DNA from: an uncultured Oscillospiraceae bacterium
GTDB taxonomy: Bacteria; Bacillota; Clostridia; Oscillospirales; Ruminococcaceae
Direction of reading: 5' to 3'
Length of the DNA: 64,000 nt
Assembly (NCBI GenBank): GCA_910579175.1
Contig: CAJTTB010000005.1
Span: forward strand, 80,574 to 144,573
Positions 15,586 to 23,725 of this stretch are shown here, piece after piece. Below the pieces are notes generated by a model. It made no database searches. It was not told where the DNA came from and saw only the letters and a list, made by a program, of their open reading frames with translations. The first letter of the stretch is position 1; each line of letters starts with the position of its first letter. The translations under genes were made by a program, and so were the position numbers.

Positions 15586-17904
15586 ATGGGTATGGTAGTA
15601 AGAACCAACACAATGGCAATCAATGCACAAAGACAATTGAACTTAAACAATGGTAAGGTATCAAAATCATTGGAAAAATTATCATCAGGATTTAAAATCA
15701 ACCGTGCAGGAGACGATGCAGCAGGTTTGGCAATCAGTGAAAGAATGAAAGCACAAATCAAAGGATTAGACGCAGCATCATCAAACTCCCAAGATGGTAT
15801 ATCCTTGGTACAAACAGCAGAAGGTGCATTAAACGAAGTACACGATATGCTAAACCGTATGGTAGAGTTAGCAACGAAAGCAGCAAACGGAGTATATACA
15901 GCATCTCAACGTGGAAACTATGCAGCAGAAGTAGAAGCATTGAAAGATGAAATCGACAGAATCGCAGAAGGAACCAACTTCAACCAATTGCAATTGTTAA
16001 ACGGAGACTTAGCATCTAATGCAACAACAGGTGCAGTGAAAGCTGGCGACGTCTTTACAATTAGTGCAACAGACCTTGCTGCACTTAAAGTAGGGGACAA
16101 AGTTGAAATTGGCGGAAAAGTGTTTGAAGCTGCTAACGATGGAATTGCTACAGCAGCAGCAACAACCAATACTGATACAATAAAATTTAAAGTTGGTGCT
16201 GATGGAGATGCTACCGCAGCAAACTTGGCAAAGGCAATTAACCAAACCTTTAAAGATGGAGAATATACTGCAAAAGTTGAAAACGGAGCATTGAGCATTA
16301 CAGCTGCAAAACCAGGAGCAAGCGACAAAGCACCAACTGTGAATGGTACAGAAATTCCAAAAGCAGATGGAAATGGAAGCACAGAAGATCCAGGCGCAGT
16401 AGCTCCTACCTTTACAGATCCAAGTAGCAAAGCAATCACTTATACAGCAGGAGATGGCACTGCTAATCCATCTACAGCAGTATTTGATTTAGCTGGTATG
16501 ACAGCAACTGGTAGCGGAAATGCTGTATTTACAATTGGAGATGCAGAAGTTACAGTCACTGTAACCGATGGTATGAAAGCGGAAGAAATTGCTGGATTAT
16601 TTAATGGTCAAAAAGTTACTTTAAATGGTCAAGACTTAACTGCTACAGTAAGTGGTACACAAGTTACATTTACAGCAGCAGATAATACAGCTCCAACAAA
16701 TACTAGCTTCTCCGCTGGAGATATTTCTGTTAAAGGACAATCAGCTGCTGCTGCAATCGCATCAGCAACACCAGCAGCAGAAGGCGACCCAGTTGCTGTT
16801 GAAATCAGCGGCACATGGGCTGGTCAAGCTGTTTCAGGAGCTGCAGATACTGGATATGATTTAAGCGGTACTTTGCAAGCTAACGATACAGTTACCATTG
16901 ATGGAAAAACATATACTTTTGATGCTACTGCTGACGGTACTGATCTTACAAAATTCAAAGATTTAGATGGATTAAAAACAGCTGCTGCTAGCAATGGAGT
17001 TACTTTAGATACTACTGATCCTTCTGCTGTAACTGCTACAAAACAAGCTGATGCAGCTCCAGATGTAGAAGATCCAGGCACAGACGCACCAGCAGCTTCC
17101 ACTTGGAAGAAGGGCGATGGCGTTACCATGGACTTCTCTAAGTTACAACAACCAAGCAATGGCGATACTTTAAAAATTGGTGATTACACCATTACATTTA
17201 AAGATGCTTCTGGTGCATCCACAGCAGCAGCACAAAATATCGATGTAACAATCGGTAAAGATATCAATGAAACAATTGATAATGTAGCGAAAGCATTGAA
17301 TGCAAATGCAGACTTTACATCTTCTTATAATGCTGCTGTAAAGAATGGAAAATTGACTATTACAGCAAAATCAGATAATGCACCTGCATTAAGTATTGAT
17401 GCAGCTTCTACTTGGGCTGATGCAACAAATGCTACCACAGAACAAGTGAATGCTGGTCAGAACATCAATGGCGGATTGATCCTACAAGTAGGAGATACCA
17501 ACGAAGCTTACAATAAATTGACTGTAACCATTGAAGATATGCATTCAAACATGTTGGGCACAGTAGATGCAGACGGAAAAGCAACTGGAAGCAGCATCGC
17601 AGATATCGATATCACAACTCAACAGGGCGCAGGAGATGCAATCAGCGTAATCAATGCAGCAATCGACCAAGTATCTAAACAACGTGCAAGCCTAGGTGCA
17701 TTGCAGAACCGTTTGGAACACACAATTAACAACTTGGATACAACAAGTGAAAACTTGACAGCTGCAAACAGCCGTATCCGCGATACAGATATGGCAAAAG
17801 AAATGATGGAATACACCAAGATGAACGTATTGGTACAGTCTGCACAAGCAATGCTTGCACAGGCAAACCAACAACCACAATCAATTCTACAATTATTACA
17901 ATAA
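15586..17904 (+). CDS. Flagellin with very large central insertion
   Basis: Structural protein of the flagellar filament, 772 residues, far above the usual 270-500. Residues 1-143 are a standard D0/D1 arm (RTNTMAINAQRQL, KLSSGFKINRAGDDAAGLAI, GTNFNQLQLLNG). Residues from about 627 to 772 are the returning D1/D0 arm (GALQNRLEHTINNLDTTSEN, SRIRDTDMAKEMM) ending IL-QLLQ. Between them about 480 residues form acidic, Ala/Thr/Asp-rich beta modules with repeated FxIGD...IDGKxYTF and hook-IN-like units; no HExxH protease motif is seen. SD GGAGG is seven bases before the ATG. No other flagellar gene is near, so it is an isolated locus with its own leader and terminator. Confidence 0.95.
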   Translation: MGMVVRTNTMAINAQRQLNLNNGKVSKSLEKLSSGFKINRAGDDAAGLAISERMKAQIKGLDAASSNSQDGISLVQTAEGALNEVHDMLNRMVELATKAANGVYTASQRGNYAAEVEALKDEIDRIAEGTNFNQLQLLNGDLASNATTGAVKAGDVFTISATDLAALKVGDKVEIGGKVFEAANDGIATAAATTNTDTIKFKVGADGDATAANLAKAINQTFKDGEYTAKVENGALSITAAKPGASDKAPTVNGTEIPKADGNGSTEDPGAVAPTFTDPSSKAITYTAGDGTANPSTAVFDLAGMTATGSGNAVFTIGDAEVTVTVTDGMKAEEIAGLFNGQKVTLNGQDLTATVSGTQVTFTAADNTAPTNTSFSAGDISVKGQSAAAAIASATPAAEGDPVAVEISGTWAGQAVSGAADTGYDLSGTLQANDTVTIDGKTYTFDATADGTDLTKFKDLDGLKTAAASNGVTLDTTDPSAVTATKQADAAPDVEDPGTDAPAASTWKKGDGVTMDFSKLQQPSNGDTLKIGDYTITFKDASGASTAAAQNIDVTIGKDINETIDNVAKALNANADFTSSYNAAVKNGKLTITAKSDNAPALSIDAASTWADATNATTEQVNAGQNINGGLILQVGDTNEAYNKLTVTIEDMHSNMLGTVDADGKATGSSIADIDITTQQGAGDAISVINAAIDQVSKQRASLGALQNRLEHTINNLDTTSENLTAANSRIRDTDMAKEMMEYTKMNVLVQSAQAMLAQANQQPQSILQLLQ

Positions 17905-17937
17905 TTGTAATGGATTCTATCATGATAATATGATAAA

Positions 17938-17977
17938 AATTCCCACTGCCTTTGGCGGTGGGAATTTATTTTTTTAT
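17938..17977 (+). terminator. Flagellin terminator
   Basis: AATTCCCACTGCC-TTT-GGCGGTGGGAATT followed by a T-rich tract. Confidence 0.9.
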
Positions 17978-18024
17978 TGTGGAGCAGTCAACTTGGTTGG
18001 CGGAATCACAAAAGTGTACTTTTA
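17969..18024 (+). repeat. R1 interspersed repeat, copy d (partial)
   Basis: TTATTGTGGAGCAGTCAACT, TGGTTGGCGGAATCACAAAA, GTGTACTTTT. Shorter than other copies, abutting the flagellin terminator. Confidence 0.5.
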
Positions 18025-18411
18025 AAGAATGTTTTTTAGTTTTAACTGTTCATCGTCATAGATTTGTTCTAATGTTGTACGAATTTGGGTGATGGTAAAT
18101 TGTGCCTGTAAATATTCTTTTTCCTGAATACTGGTTTCTAACAACGCAATTTGACTGGTGACTTGGTCTAATAAATGATGTTGAAGATACATTCCAAAAT
18201 AGTTTGATTGCTGTTCCCAGTGCGTTTTTAATTGTTTTGTTTTGGTCAATGCTTGTTGATCATTTTCCTGTTGAATATCGAATAAAATAGCATCTAATTG
18301 TTGATTTAGCAATTGATTGGTTTGTTTGATATGATGAATACCCCAAAAGGCGCAGATAAGGATTACAAATAAAATAGATAAAATGGTAATGATTCTTTTC
18401 ACAATCATCAC
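18022..18411 (-). CDS. DUF4363 family membrane-anchored protein
   Basis: About 126-129 residues: a short basic start, one hydrophobic helix (IITILSILFVILICAFWGI) and a long polar alpha-helical, probably coiled-coil, outer part rich in Gln and Glu. This matches DUF4363 proteins, which are commonly encoded beside DUF421/YetF proteins in Firmicutes. It overlaps the upstream DUF421 gene. Three starts are possible (GTG 18411, ATG 18408, GTG 18402); the last has the best spacing from the GGGGGGTG site. Function unknown; likely works with the YetF protein at the membrane. Confidence 0.75.
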   Translation of the reverse strand: MMIVKRIITILSILFVILICAFWGIHHIKQTNQLLNQQLDAILFDIQQENDQQALTKTKQLKTHWEQQSNYFGMYLQHHLLDQVTSQIALLETSIQEKEYLQAQFTITQIRTTLEQIYDDEQLKLKNIL

Positions 18412-19082
18412 CCCCCATTTTTACGAATCAAATGATAGTCCTGTTGTTGGTCCACTGTCATTAAAAATACCTCTGAAATTTTGATGTGTTCCTGTTTTAA
18501 TATCGTTTCAAGCCAGCTTTTTGAAACATGAGATTCATTGAGGTTTTCTTTGATTAATTTTCCATCACTAATCAATAAAACAGGAGGATTTTTGTCCTGA
18601 CCCTTTAATTCAAACATGTCGGGGGTAGTCGTTTGTGCTTCAAATTTTTGCAGAACACTGACTTTTCCCGTAGTCTCAACAATTGCATAATGTACATCGG
18701 ATAAATTAAAAATATTTTGTTCTCTAAGGCTTTCCATCAAATCATCAATTGAAAATCTCAGTTCATGTAGTGCAGACTGATTTAAAACACCATCTTGAAT
18801 GATAACGATTGGATTTCCTGAAATAAATTTTCGGAAAGCTCTATTTTTTAAAGAGAGATTGGATACAATGAGTTCAAATGCCACAAGTACAAAAATTGGA
18901 ATAATACCCATTACCATCGGGATAGAAGGATCTTCAATTGGCAGAGAAGCGATGTTGGAAATTAAAATGGTAATCACCAGTTCGGTGGGTTGTAATTCTC
19001 CTAATTGTCGTTTTCCCATCAAGCGCAAAGCGAAGATAATGAGTATATAAAGCAAAGCCGCTCGAAATAATACTGTCAGCAT
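18408..19082 (-). CDS. DUF421 (YetF-like) membrane protein
   Basis: 224 residues: two or three N-terminal membrane helices (LFRAALLYILIIFALRLMG; ELVITILISNIASLPI; MVMGIIPIFVLVAFELIV), then a soluble alpha/beta domain of the YetF type with GNPIVIIQDGVLNQSALHEL and IDDLMESLREQNIFNLSDV, then DUF3290-like end. The frame is open 21 codons further upstream, but AGGAGGTG places the start at ATG 19082 (MLTVLFRAAL). Family members occur in sporulating Firmicutes, often in several copies; some are linked to spore or membrane functions. It lies divergently next to the germination operon. Confidence 0.85.
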   Translation of the reverse strand: MLTVLFRAALLYILIIFALRLMGKRQLGELQPTELVITILISNIASLPIEDPSIPMVMGIIPIFVLVAFELIVSNLSLKNRAFRKFISGNPIVIIQDGVLNQSALHELRFSIDDLMESLREQNIFNLSDVHYAIVETTGKVSVLQKFEAQTTTPDMFELKGQDKNPPVLLISDGKLIKENLNESHVSKSWLETILKQEHIKISEVFLMTVDQQQDYHLIRKNGG

Positions 19083-19225
19083 AAGACACCTCCTATTTTT
19101 AAATTGTTGTTTACAGTATTTCTCAAAATGGATTTCGTTATACAAATTTCATACAAATGAATTTTTTTTGGATAAATTGGCAATCATGGTATTATCAAGT
19201 AAAAAATGGTATTGATTGAAAATAT

Positions 19226-19308
19226 GCCTACAGGTACAAGAAATAAAGAATATTTTTTGTTATTGCGCAAACTGCCAACAAGGTTAGCAGCTTTATCATA
19301 AAAAATAA
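19226..19308 (-). repeat. R1 interspersed repeat, copy e
   Basis: The reverse strand reads TTTTTTATGATAAAGCTGCT, AACCTTGTTGGCAGTTTGCG, CAATAACAAAAAATATTCTT, then TGTACCTGTAGGCAT. It lies directly before gerKA. The ACAGGTAC flank also follows copy a, but in inverted relation. Confidence 0.55.
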
Positions 19309-19340
19309 TCAACCAATTTAAGAGAAAAGGAAGATGTATT

Positions 19341-20876
19341 TTGAGTATGTTTCAAAAAATATTTCAGTATCTAAAACGTCCAAATCAGTCGCAAGAGACT
19401 GATGATAGATTAGAAGTGAGTCGACCTCTTACCGATTCTTTGCGTGAAAATATGGTGAATCTACGCACGAAAATCAACAATAGTTCGGATTTAAATGTCA
19501 GAGAAATTACCATTGCAGGAGTCAACATCAGTTTGATTGTTTCAGAAGGTATGGTCAATTTACAGACGATGAGTGAGATGATTTTAGAACCGTTGATGGA
19601 TTATCCCACGGATACCAATACAACTCCCCAAGCACTTTATGATTATATTGAGAAAAAAAATATTACCGCAGCGGATTTAAAGGATTTTTACACCCTTGAT
19701 GAGCTAATTACTTTTATGACCTCTGGTTTTGTAATCATTTTAATTGATGGTTTGCATTTGGGCATTGCAATGGGGGCACAAGGGTTTAATTTTCGTTCTA
19801 TCTCAGAACCTTCTAGTGAAGTAAATGAAAGAGGTTCTAGAGAGGGATTTACAGAACCACTGCGTATTAATATGACGATGGTGCGCAGAAGAATTAAATC
19901 ATCTGATTTAAAGTTTGAGTTATTTAGCATGGGAAAGGTCAGTAAGACCGATGTTTGTTTGGTATATTTGAGTTCTGTAGTATCTCGAAAATTACTCAGA
20001 GATATTCGACATCATTTGGCACAGACGGATTTGGAAATGATTTTGACTTCTGGATATCTTCAACCTTTTTTAGAAGGAAATAAAGCATCTATCTTTTCTG
20101 ATGTAGGATATACCGAGCGACCAGATACCCTTTGTGCAAAGATTCAAGAGGGTAGAGTGGCAGTCATGGTAGATGGGACGCCATTTGTATTGATTGTCCC
20201 ATATCTGTTTTCTGAAAACTTTCAAAGTATAGATGATTATGATTCGAAACCTTATTATGCGACCTTTATTAGAATGATAAAATATATTTCTTTTATCATT
20301 TCCATTTTATTACCAGGAGTTTATGTGGCGATTGGGACCTTTCATTCTGAGTTATTTCCAGAAGCATTGCTGTTTAATATTGTATCTGCTCAGGAAACAA
20401 CCCCATTCCCATTGATGGCAGAAGCGCTCATTATCCATTTTATGTATGAGGTGATGAGAGAAGCAGGTCTTAGATTGCCCAGACCAGTGGGGCATGCGGT
20501 GAGCATTGTAGGGGCATTGGTAATTGGTGATGCTGCTGTAACAGCTGGTTTGATTGGTTCTCCCATGGTATTGGTAGTGGCTTTGACAGCAATTTCTTCT
20601 TTTGTAGTGCCTTCTTTGCACCAACCGATTTCTATTTTAAGATTTGCCTTTATTATCATTGGTGGCATGTGGGGACTTTATGGACTTTCTTTGGCAAGTG
20701 CTATGATTATGACAAATGCTTGTGCGTTGACAGCTTTTGGCGTGCCTTATCTCTCCCCAGTTTCACCGCTGAATCTGTATTCTATGAGAGATACTTTTGT
20801 ACGTATGGGATTTCCTACTTTACAGAAGCATACTGCTAAAATTGAAGAGCTTAATGGGGTACACATTGACCGATAA
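19341..20876 (+). CDS. gerKA: Spore germination protein, GerA family A subunit
   Basis: A subunit of a nutrient germinant receptor in the spore inner membrane. 511 residues with the soluble N-terminal GerA domain (ITIAGVNISLIVSEGMVNLQ, SEPSSEVNERGSREGFTEPL, an invariant family block) and four to five membrane helices in the C-terminal half (YISFIISILLPGVYVAI, VSIVGALVIGDAAV, GLIGSPMVLVVALTAISSFV, FAFIIIGGMWGLYG). TTG at 19341 is seven bases behind AAAGGAAG and is preferred over the ATG two codons later. First gene of a three-gene operon. Exact paralogue name is inferred from the order A-B-C. Confidence 0.92.
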   Translation: MSMFQKIFQYLKRPNQSQETDDRLEVSRPLTDSLRENMVNLRTKINNSSDLNVREITIAGVNISLIVSEGMVNLQTMSEMILEPLMDYPTDTNTTPQALYDYIEKKNITAADLKDFYTLDELITFMTSGFVIILIDGLHLGIAMGAQGFNFRSISEPSSEVNERGSREGFTEPLRINMTMVRRRIKSSDLKFELFSMGKVSKTDVCLVYLSSVVSRKLLRDIRHHLAQTDLEMILTSGYLQPFLEGNKASIFSDVGYTERPDTLCAKIQEGRVAVMVDGTPFVLIVPYLFSENFQSIDDYDSKPYYATFIRMIKYISFIISILLPGVYVAIGTFHSELFPEALLFNIVSAQETTPFPLMAEALIIHFMYEVMREAGLRLPRPVGHAVSIVGALVIGDAAVTAGLIGSPMVLVVALTAISSFVVPSLHQPISILRFAFIIIGGMWGLYGLSLASAMIMTNACALTAFGVPYLSPVSPLNLYSMRDTFVRMGFPTLQKHTAKIEELNGVHIDR

Positions 20877-20914
20877 AGTGATAACTTGACAGATTGGAGA
20901 AAGGAAGATGGAAA

Positions 20915-21994
20915 ATGGATATTAAAATCAGTTCTGCACAGGCGATTGTTTTATTGTTTGTTTGCAGAATGTTTTACACAGTAACTTATTCACCCGGGGC
21001 GGAAGAAATCCAGAGCAGTGCGATTATTTTAGGGGATGTGATTGCTGTATTTGTAACAGCAATCATTCTTATTCCCCTGTTTATCCTAATGCGTAAGGGG
21101 GCAGTCATAGATATCATTCATGCAAGTAGCAGTATAGCGCCAACTTTTGGAATGATTGTTAGCATTTATTATCTCCTTTTGTTGGCTTTGGAACAGATTA
21201 ATACGGTGACGCATTTTACAGTATTTATCACCAATGCAGTTTTTCCAGATATTTCAGCAATCCTGATTATCATCACTTTTGTGCTTGCCTGTATGTATGG
21301 TGCTTATCAGGGAATTGAGGGAATTGCCAGAGCGGCTGGCATTATCTTTGTGATTTTTATCGTTTCTATTTTATTTATTGTAACGGCTGCGATTCCAAAT
21401 ACAAATTGGTTAAATCTGCGTCCATTAGTGGGGGATTATCAACGTCAAGTCATCTCTTCTATTTTGGATAATGTTTCGTTAAATATTGAATTTGTAATGT
21501 TTTTATTATTGTTTCCCAAAGTGAAGGGTAGCTTTAATAGAATCTCATTTTGGTATCTTACTTGGTCAGAGATTGCATTATTGATAGTAGGCACCACTAC
21601 CGTATTGGTTTTAGGGGAGTATCTGACCAAACAAGTTTTTCCATTTTATAGCATTGCATCCATTATAGAAAGCAATGTCATTCAGCGTTTGGACGCAGTT
21701 CATATGGCATTGTGGGTATTGGTAAGTTATATTAAAGCGGCTGTTTATTTTTATTTGCTAAATGATCTGGCGGCAAGGCTTTTAAAAAAACAAGTCAGAA
21801 AGCTCCCTCTTTGGGCGTTTGCAGCTTTGGTGGTGATAGGCTCCTATTTAATCACTCAAAATTATAAGTCCTCTGCAACGGTGATAGAAAAGGTATTGGG
21901 TACCACAATACCAATGTTAATTGCTGTGTTGGTGATTCCAGTTATTTTACTCATAGCAGGGAAAGGAAAGAAAATTCATCATGAAAATAGTTAG
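20915..21994 (+). CDS. gerKB: Spore germination protein, GerB (GerKB) family permease subunit
   Basis: 359-residue integral membrane protein with about ten helices, of the amino-acid/polyamine/organocation superfamily as in GerAB. It carries the typical start ISSAQAIVLLFVCRMFYT and helices such as AVFVTAIILIPLFILM and IARAAGIIFVIFIVSILFIV. In the receptor this subunit binds the germinant. The ATG at 20915 lies seven bases after AAGGAAG; the upstream TTG at 20894 reads through this ribosome site and is rejected. Its 3' end overlaps gerKC by 14 bases, so translation is coupled. Confidence 0.9.
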   Translation: MDIKISSAQAIVLLFVCRMFYTVTYSPGAEEIQSSAIILGDVIAVFVTAIILIPLFILMRKGAVIDIIHASSSIAPTFGMIVSIYYLLLLALEQINTVTHFTVFITNAVFPDISAILIIITFVLACMYGAYQGIEGIARAAGIIFVIFIVSILFIVTAAIPNTNWLNLRPLVGDYQRQVISSILDNVSLNIEFVMFLLLFPKVKGSFNRISFWYLTWSEIALLIVGTTTVLVLGEYLTKQVFPFYSIASIIESNVIQRLDAVHMALWVLVSYIKAAVYFYLLNDLAARLLKKQVRKLPLWAFAALVVIGSYLITQNYKSSATVIEKVLGTTIPMLIAVLVIPVILLIAGKGKKIHHENS

Positions 21995-23186
21995 ACTGAC
22001 TTGTGTTGTATTGTCAATGATGTGCATTATGTTGTGTTGTTCCTCTTGTATATCTAGCTATCAGTTAAATCAAACAGCGATTGTGCAGGCAATTGGGATT
22101 GATAAAGAAAATGAGCTCTTTCAAGTTACATTTCAAATTTATAGCCCAAAAGGAGCAGGTGCTTCTACTGCGATTGATACTAGTAAAAACAATTCTAGCA
22201 TTGTGACAGGTTCTGGAGAGACACTCGCCGCCGCTGTGCGTGCTGCTACACAAAAGCAGGGTAAGGTGATTTTTACCGGTCATAATCGTATTTTGGTAAT
22301 TGGAAGGCTTTTAGCACAAGAGGGAATTGAAAATATATTCAGCTATTTTAATAGAAATGCCTTAACACGTCAAAATGTACAGGTATTGATGGCAGAAAAT
22401 ACCGCCGAAGAGATTGTTACTACCAATATTGAACAGGGTATCTTAGCTGCTGAAACCATTCGCAACCTGATTGAAAACACGCAAACCAATGGAAAAATTT
22501 ATGAGTGCCCTTATTTTGAACTTTCCAAAAATATGAATCTTTATCATGGTGCTTCTGCAATGCCAGTGATCGCTAAGGAAGCGCAAACTTCCTCTGACAA
22601 CAATCAAGAAGGAGGTCAGGGAGGAGGGGGCGGAGATATCCCCAGTGTTGCGCAAATAAAAGTGGAAAAAACAGCGATTTTTAATGATTATAAATTGTGT
22701 GCAGAATTGGATGAAGAACAGACAAGAGGATTGTTATTTTTAAAAGATGAAATTCAAAAAACCATTTTGGTTGCGAATAGCCCAAATACAGGAAAATGTT
22801 CTATTGATATTTACAGTTGTCAAACAAAACTAGAACCTGTTATCACAGGACAAACCCTTTCTTTTGTACTGAAAGGTAAGATAAAAGCTTCTTTGGACGA
22901 AGTGATTGCCTTTGAAGATGGAACGATGACAGCACAAGATATCGTAACTTTAGAAGAAGCCTGTAAGGAAATCATACAACAAGAAGCACAAAGGGCATTT
23001 ACCACAATCGTAAATCAAAATCAAAGTGATATTTTGTATTTGGAAAATATGGTATTAAAAAAAGATAAACATTTTTGGGAAAAACATCAGGAGGAATTTT
23101 TACAGATGTTAAAAGAAATATCTTTACAGACAGAACTTGATTTTCAGATTGACCGTTCTGGATTGGAAACCAATGAATATATATAA
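21981..23186 (+). CDS. gerKC: Spore germination lipoprotein, GerC (GerKC) family
   Basis: 401-residue lipoprotein subunit of the germinant receptor. N-terminal hydrophobic signal ends in a cysteine cluster LCCSSC, with the acylated Cys at about 20-23. Family features follow: AIVQAIGIDKENELFQVTFQ, TGHNRILVIGRLLAQEG, RNALTRQNVQVLMAE, and C-terminal Ger(x)C domain FWEKHQEEFLQML. A Gly-rich linker (GGQGGGGGD) near residue 215 joins the two halves. Last gene of the operon. No terminator hairpin is obvious before the tRNA promoter at 23277. Confidence 0.9.
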   Translation: MKIVRLTCVVLSMMCIMLCCSSCISSYQLNQTAIVQAIGIDKENELFQVTFQIYSPKGAGASTAIDTSKNNSSIVTGSGETLAAAVRAATQKQGKVIFTGHNRILVIGRLLAQEGIENIFSYFNRNALTRQNVQVLMAENTAEEIVTTNIEQGILAAETIRNLIENTQTNGKIYECPYFELSKNMNLYHGASAMPVIAKEAQTSSDNNQEGGQGGGGGDIPSVAQIKVEKTAIFNDYKLCAELDEEQTRGLLFLKDEIQKTILVANSPNTGKCSIDIYSCQTKLEPVITGQTLSFVLKGKIKASLDEVIAFEDGTMTAQDIVTLEEACKEIIQQEAQRAFTTIVNQNQSDILYLENMVLKKDKHFWEKHQEEFLQMLKEISLQTELDFQIDRSGLETNEYI

Positions 23187-23276
23187 TAGTTTATAGAAAT
23201 AAATACCATAATTTGATGCATATTTATGTAAATAATGCTATTTTTTATACGAATGAGGAAAATAACAGAAAAACTG

Positions 23277-23305
23277 TTGACAATGTCTTCAAGTTATGGT
23301 ATTAT
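23277..23305 (+). promoter_or_regulatory. Promoter of the tRNA-Ser pair
   Basis: TTGACA at 23277-23282, exact 17-bp spacer, TATTAT at 23300-23305. Confidence 0.8.
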
Positions 23306-23334
23306 AAATACCGTCACTTGAGAGAGTGACAAAC

Positions 23335-23423
<89 letters not shown>

Positions 23424-23457
23424 ATCAATTAAAATATTTATATAAAACGTCACTTTT

Positions 23458-23548
23458 GGAGAAGTACTCAAGTTGGTGACGAGGCGCCCCTGCTAAGGGC
23501 GTAGGTCGGGTAACCGGCGCGAGGGTTCGAGTCCCTCCTTCTCCGCCA
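23458..23548 (+). tRNA. tRNA-Ser (GCT anticodon)
   Basis: GGAGAAG/CTTCTCC acceptor, CGCCC-CTGCTAA-GGGCG anticodon arm, long variable arm (TAGGTCGGGTAACCGGCG) and GCCA end. 91 nt. Confidence 0.95.
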
Positions 23549-23556
23549 AATATAAG

Positions 23557-23592
23557 ACCCTGTGGAAATTAGTTTTTCTACAGGGTTTTATT
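23557..23592 (+). terminator. tRNA-Ser operon terminator
   Basis: ACCCTGTGGAAA...TTTCTACAGGGTTTTATT directly after the second tRNA. Confidence 0.8.
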
Positions 23593-23725
23593 ATGATTAA
23601 ATTGTAATATGAAGCTAAAATGATTGTTTTTCATTGTATCGTTGTAAAAGGTTGCCCTAATTTTTGTTTTCGTACTGATTATAATATAAACATATAAAAT
23701 ATAGAAGGATTGGAGATGATATAGA

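Noticed and set aside
16009..17159. Several antisense frames inside flagellin
   Set aside because: Antisense to a low-complexity Ala/Thr/Asp coding region; no ribosome sites; flagellin frame is certain at both ends.
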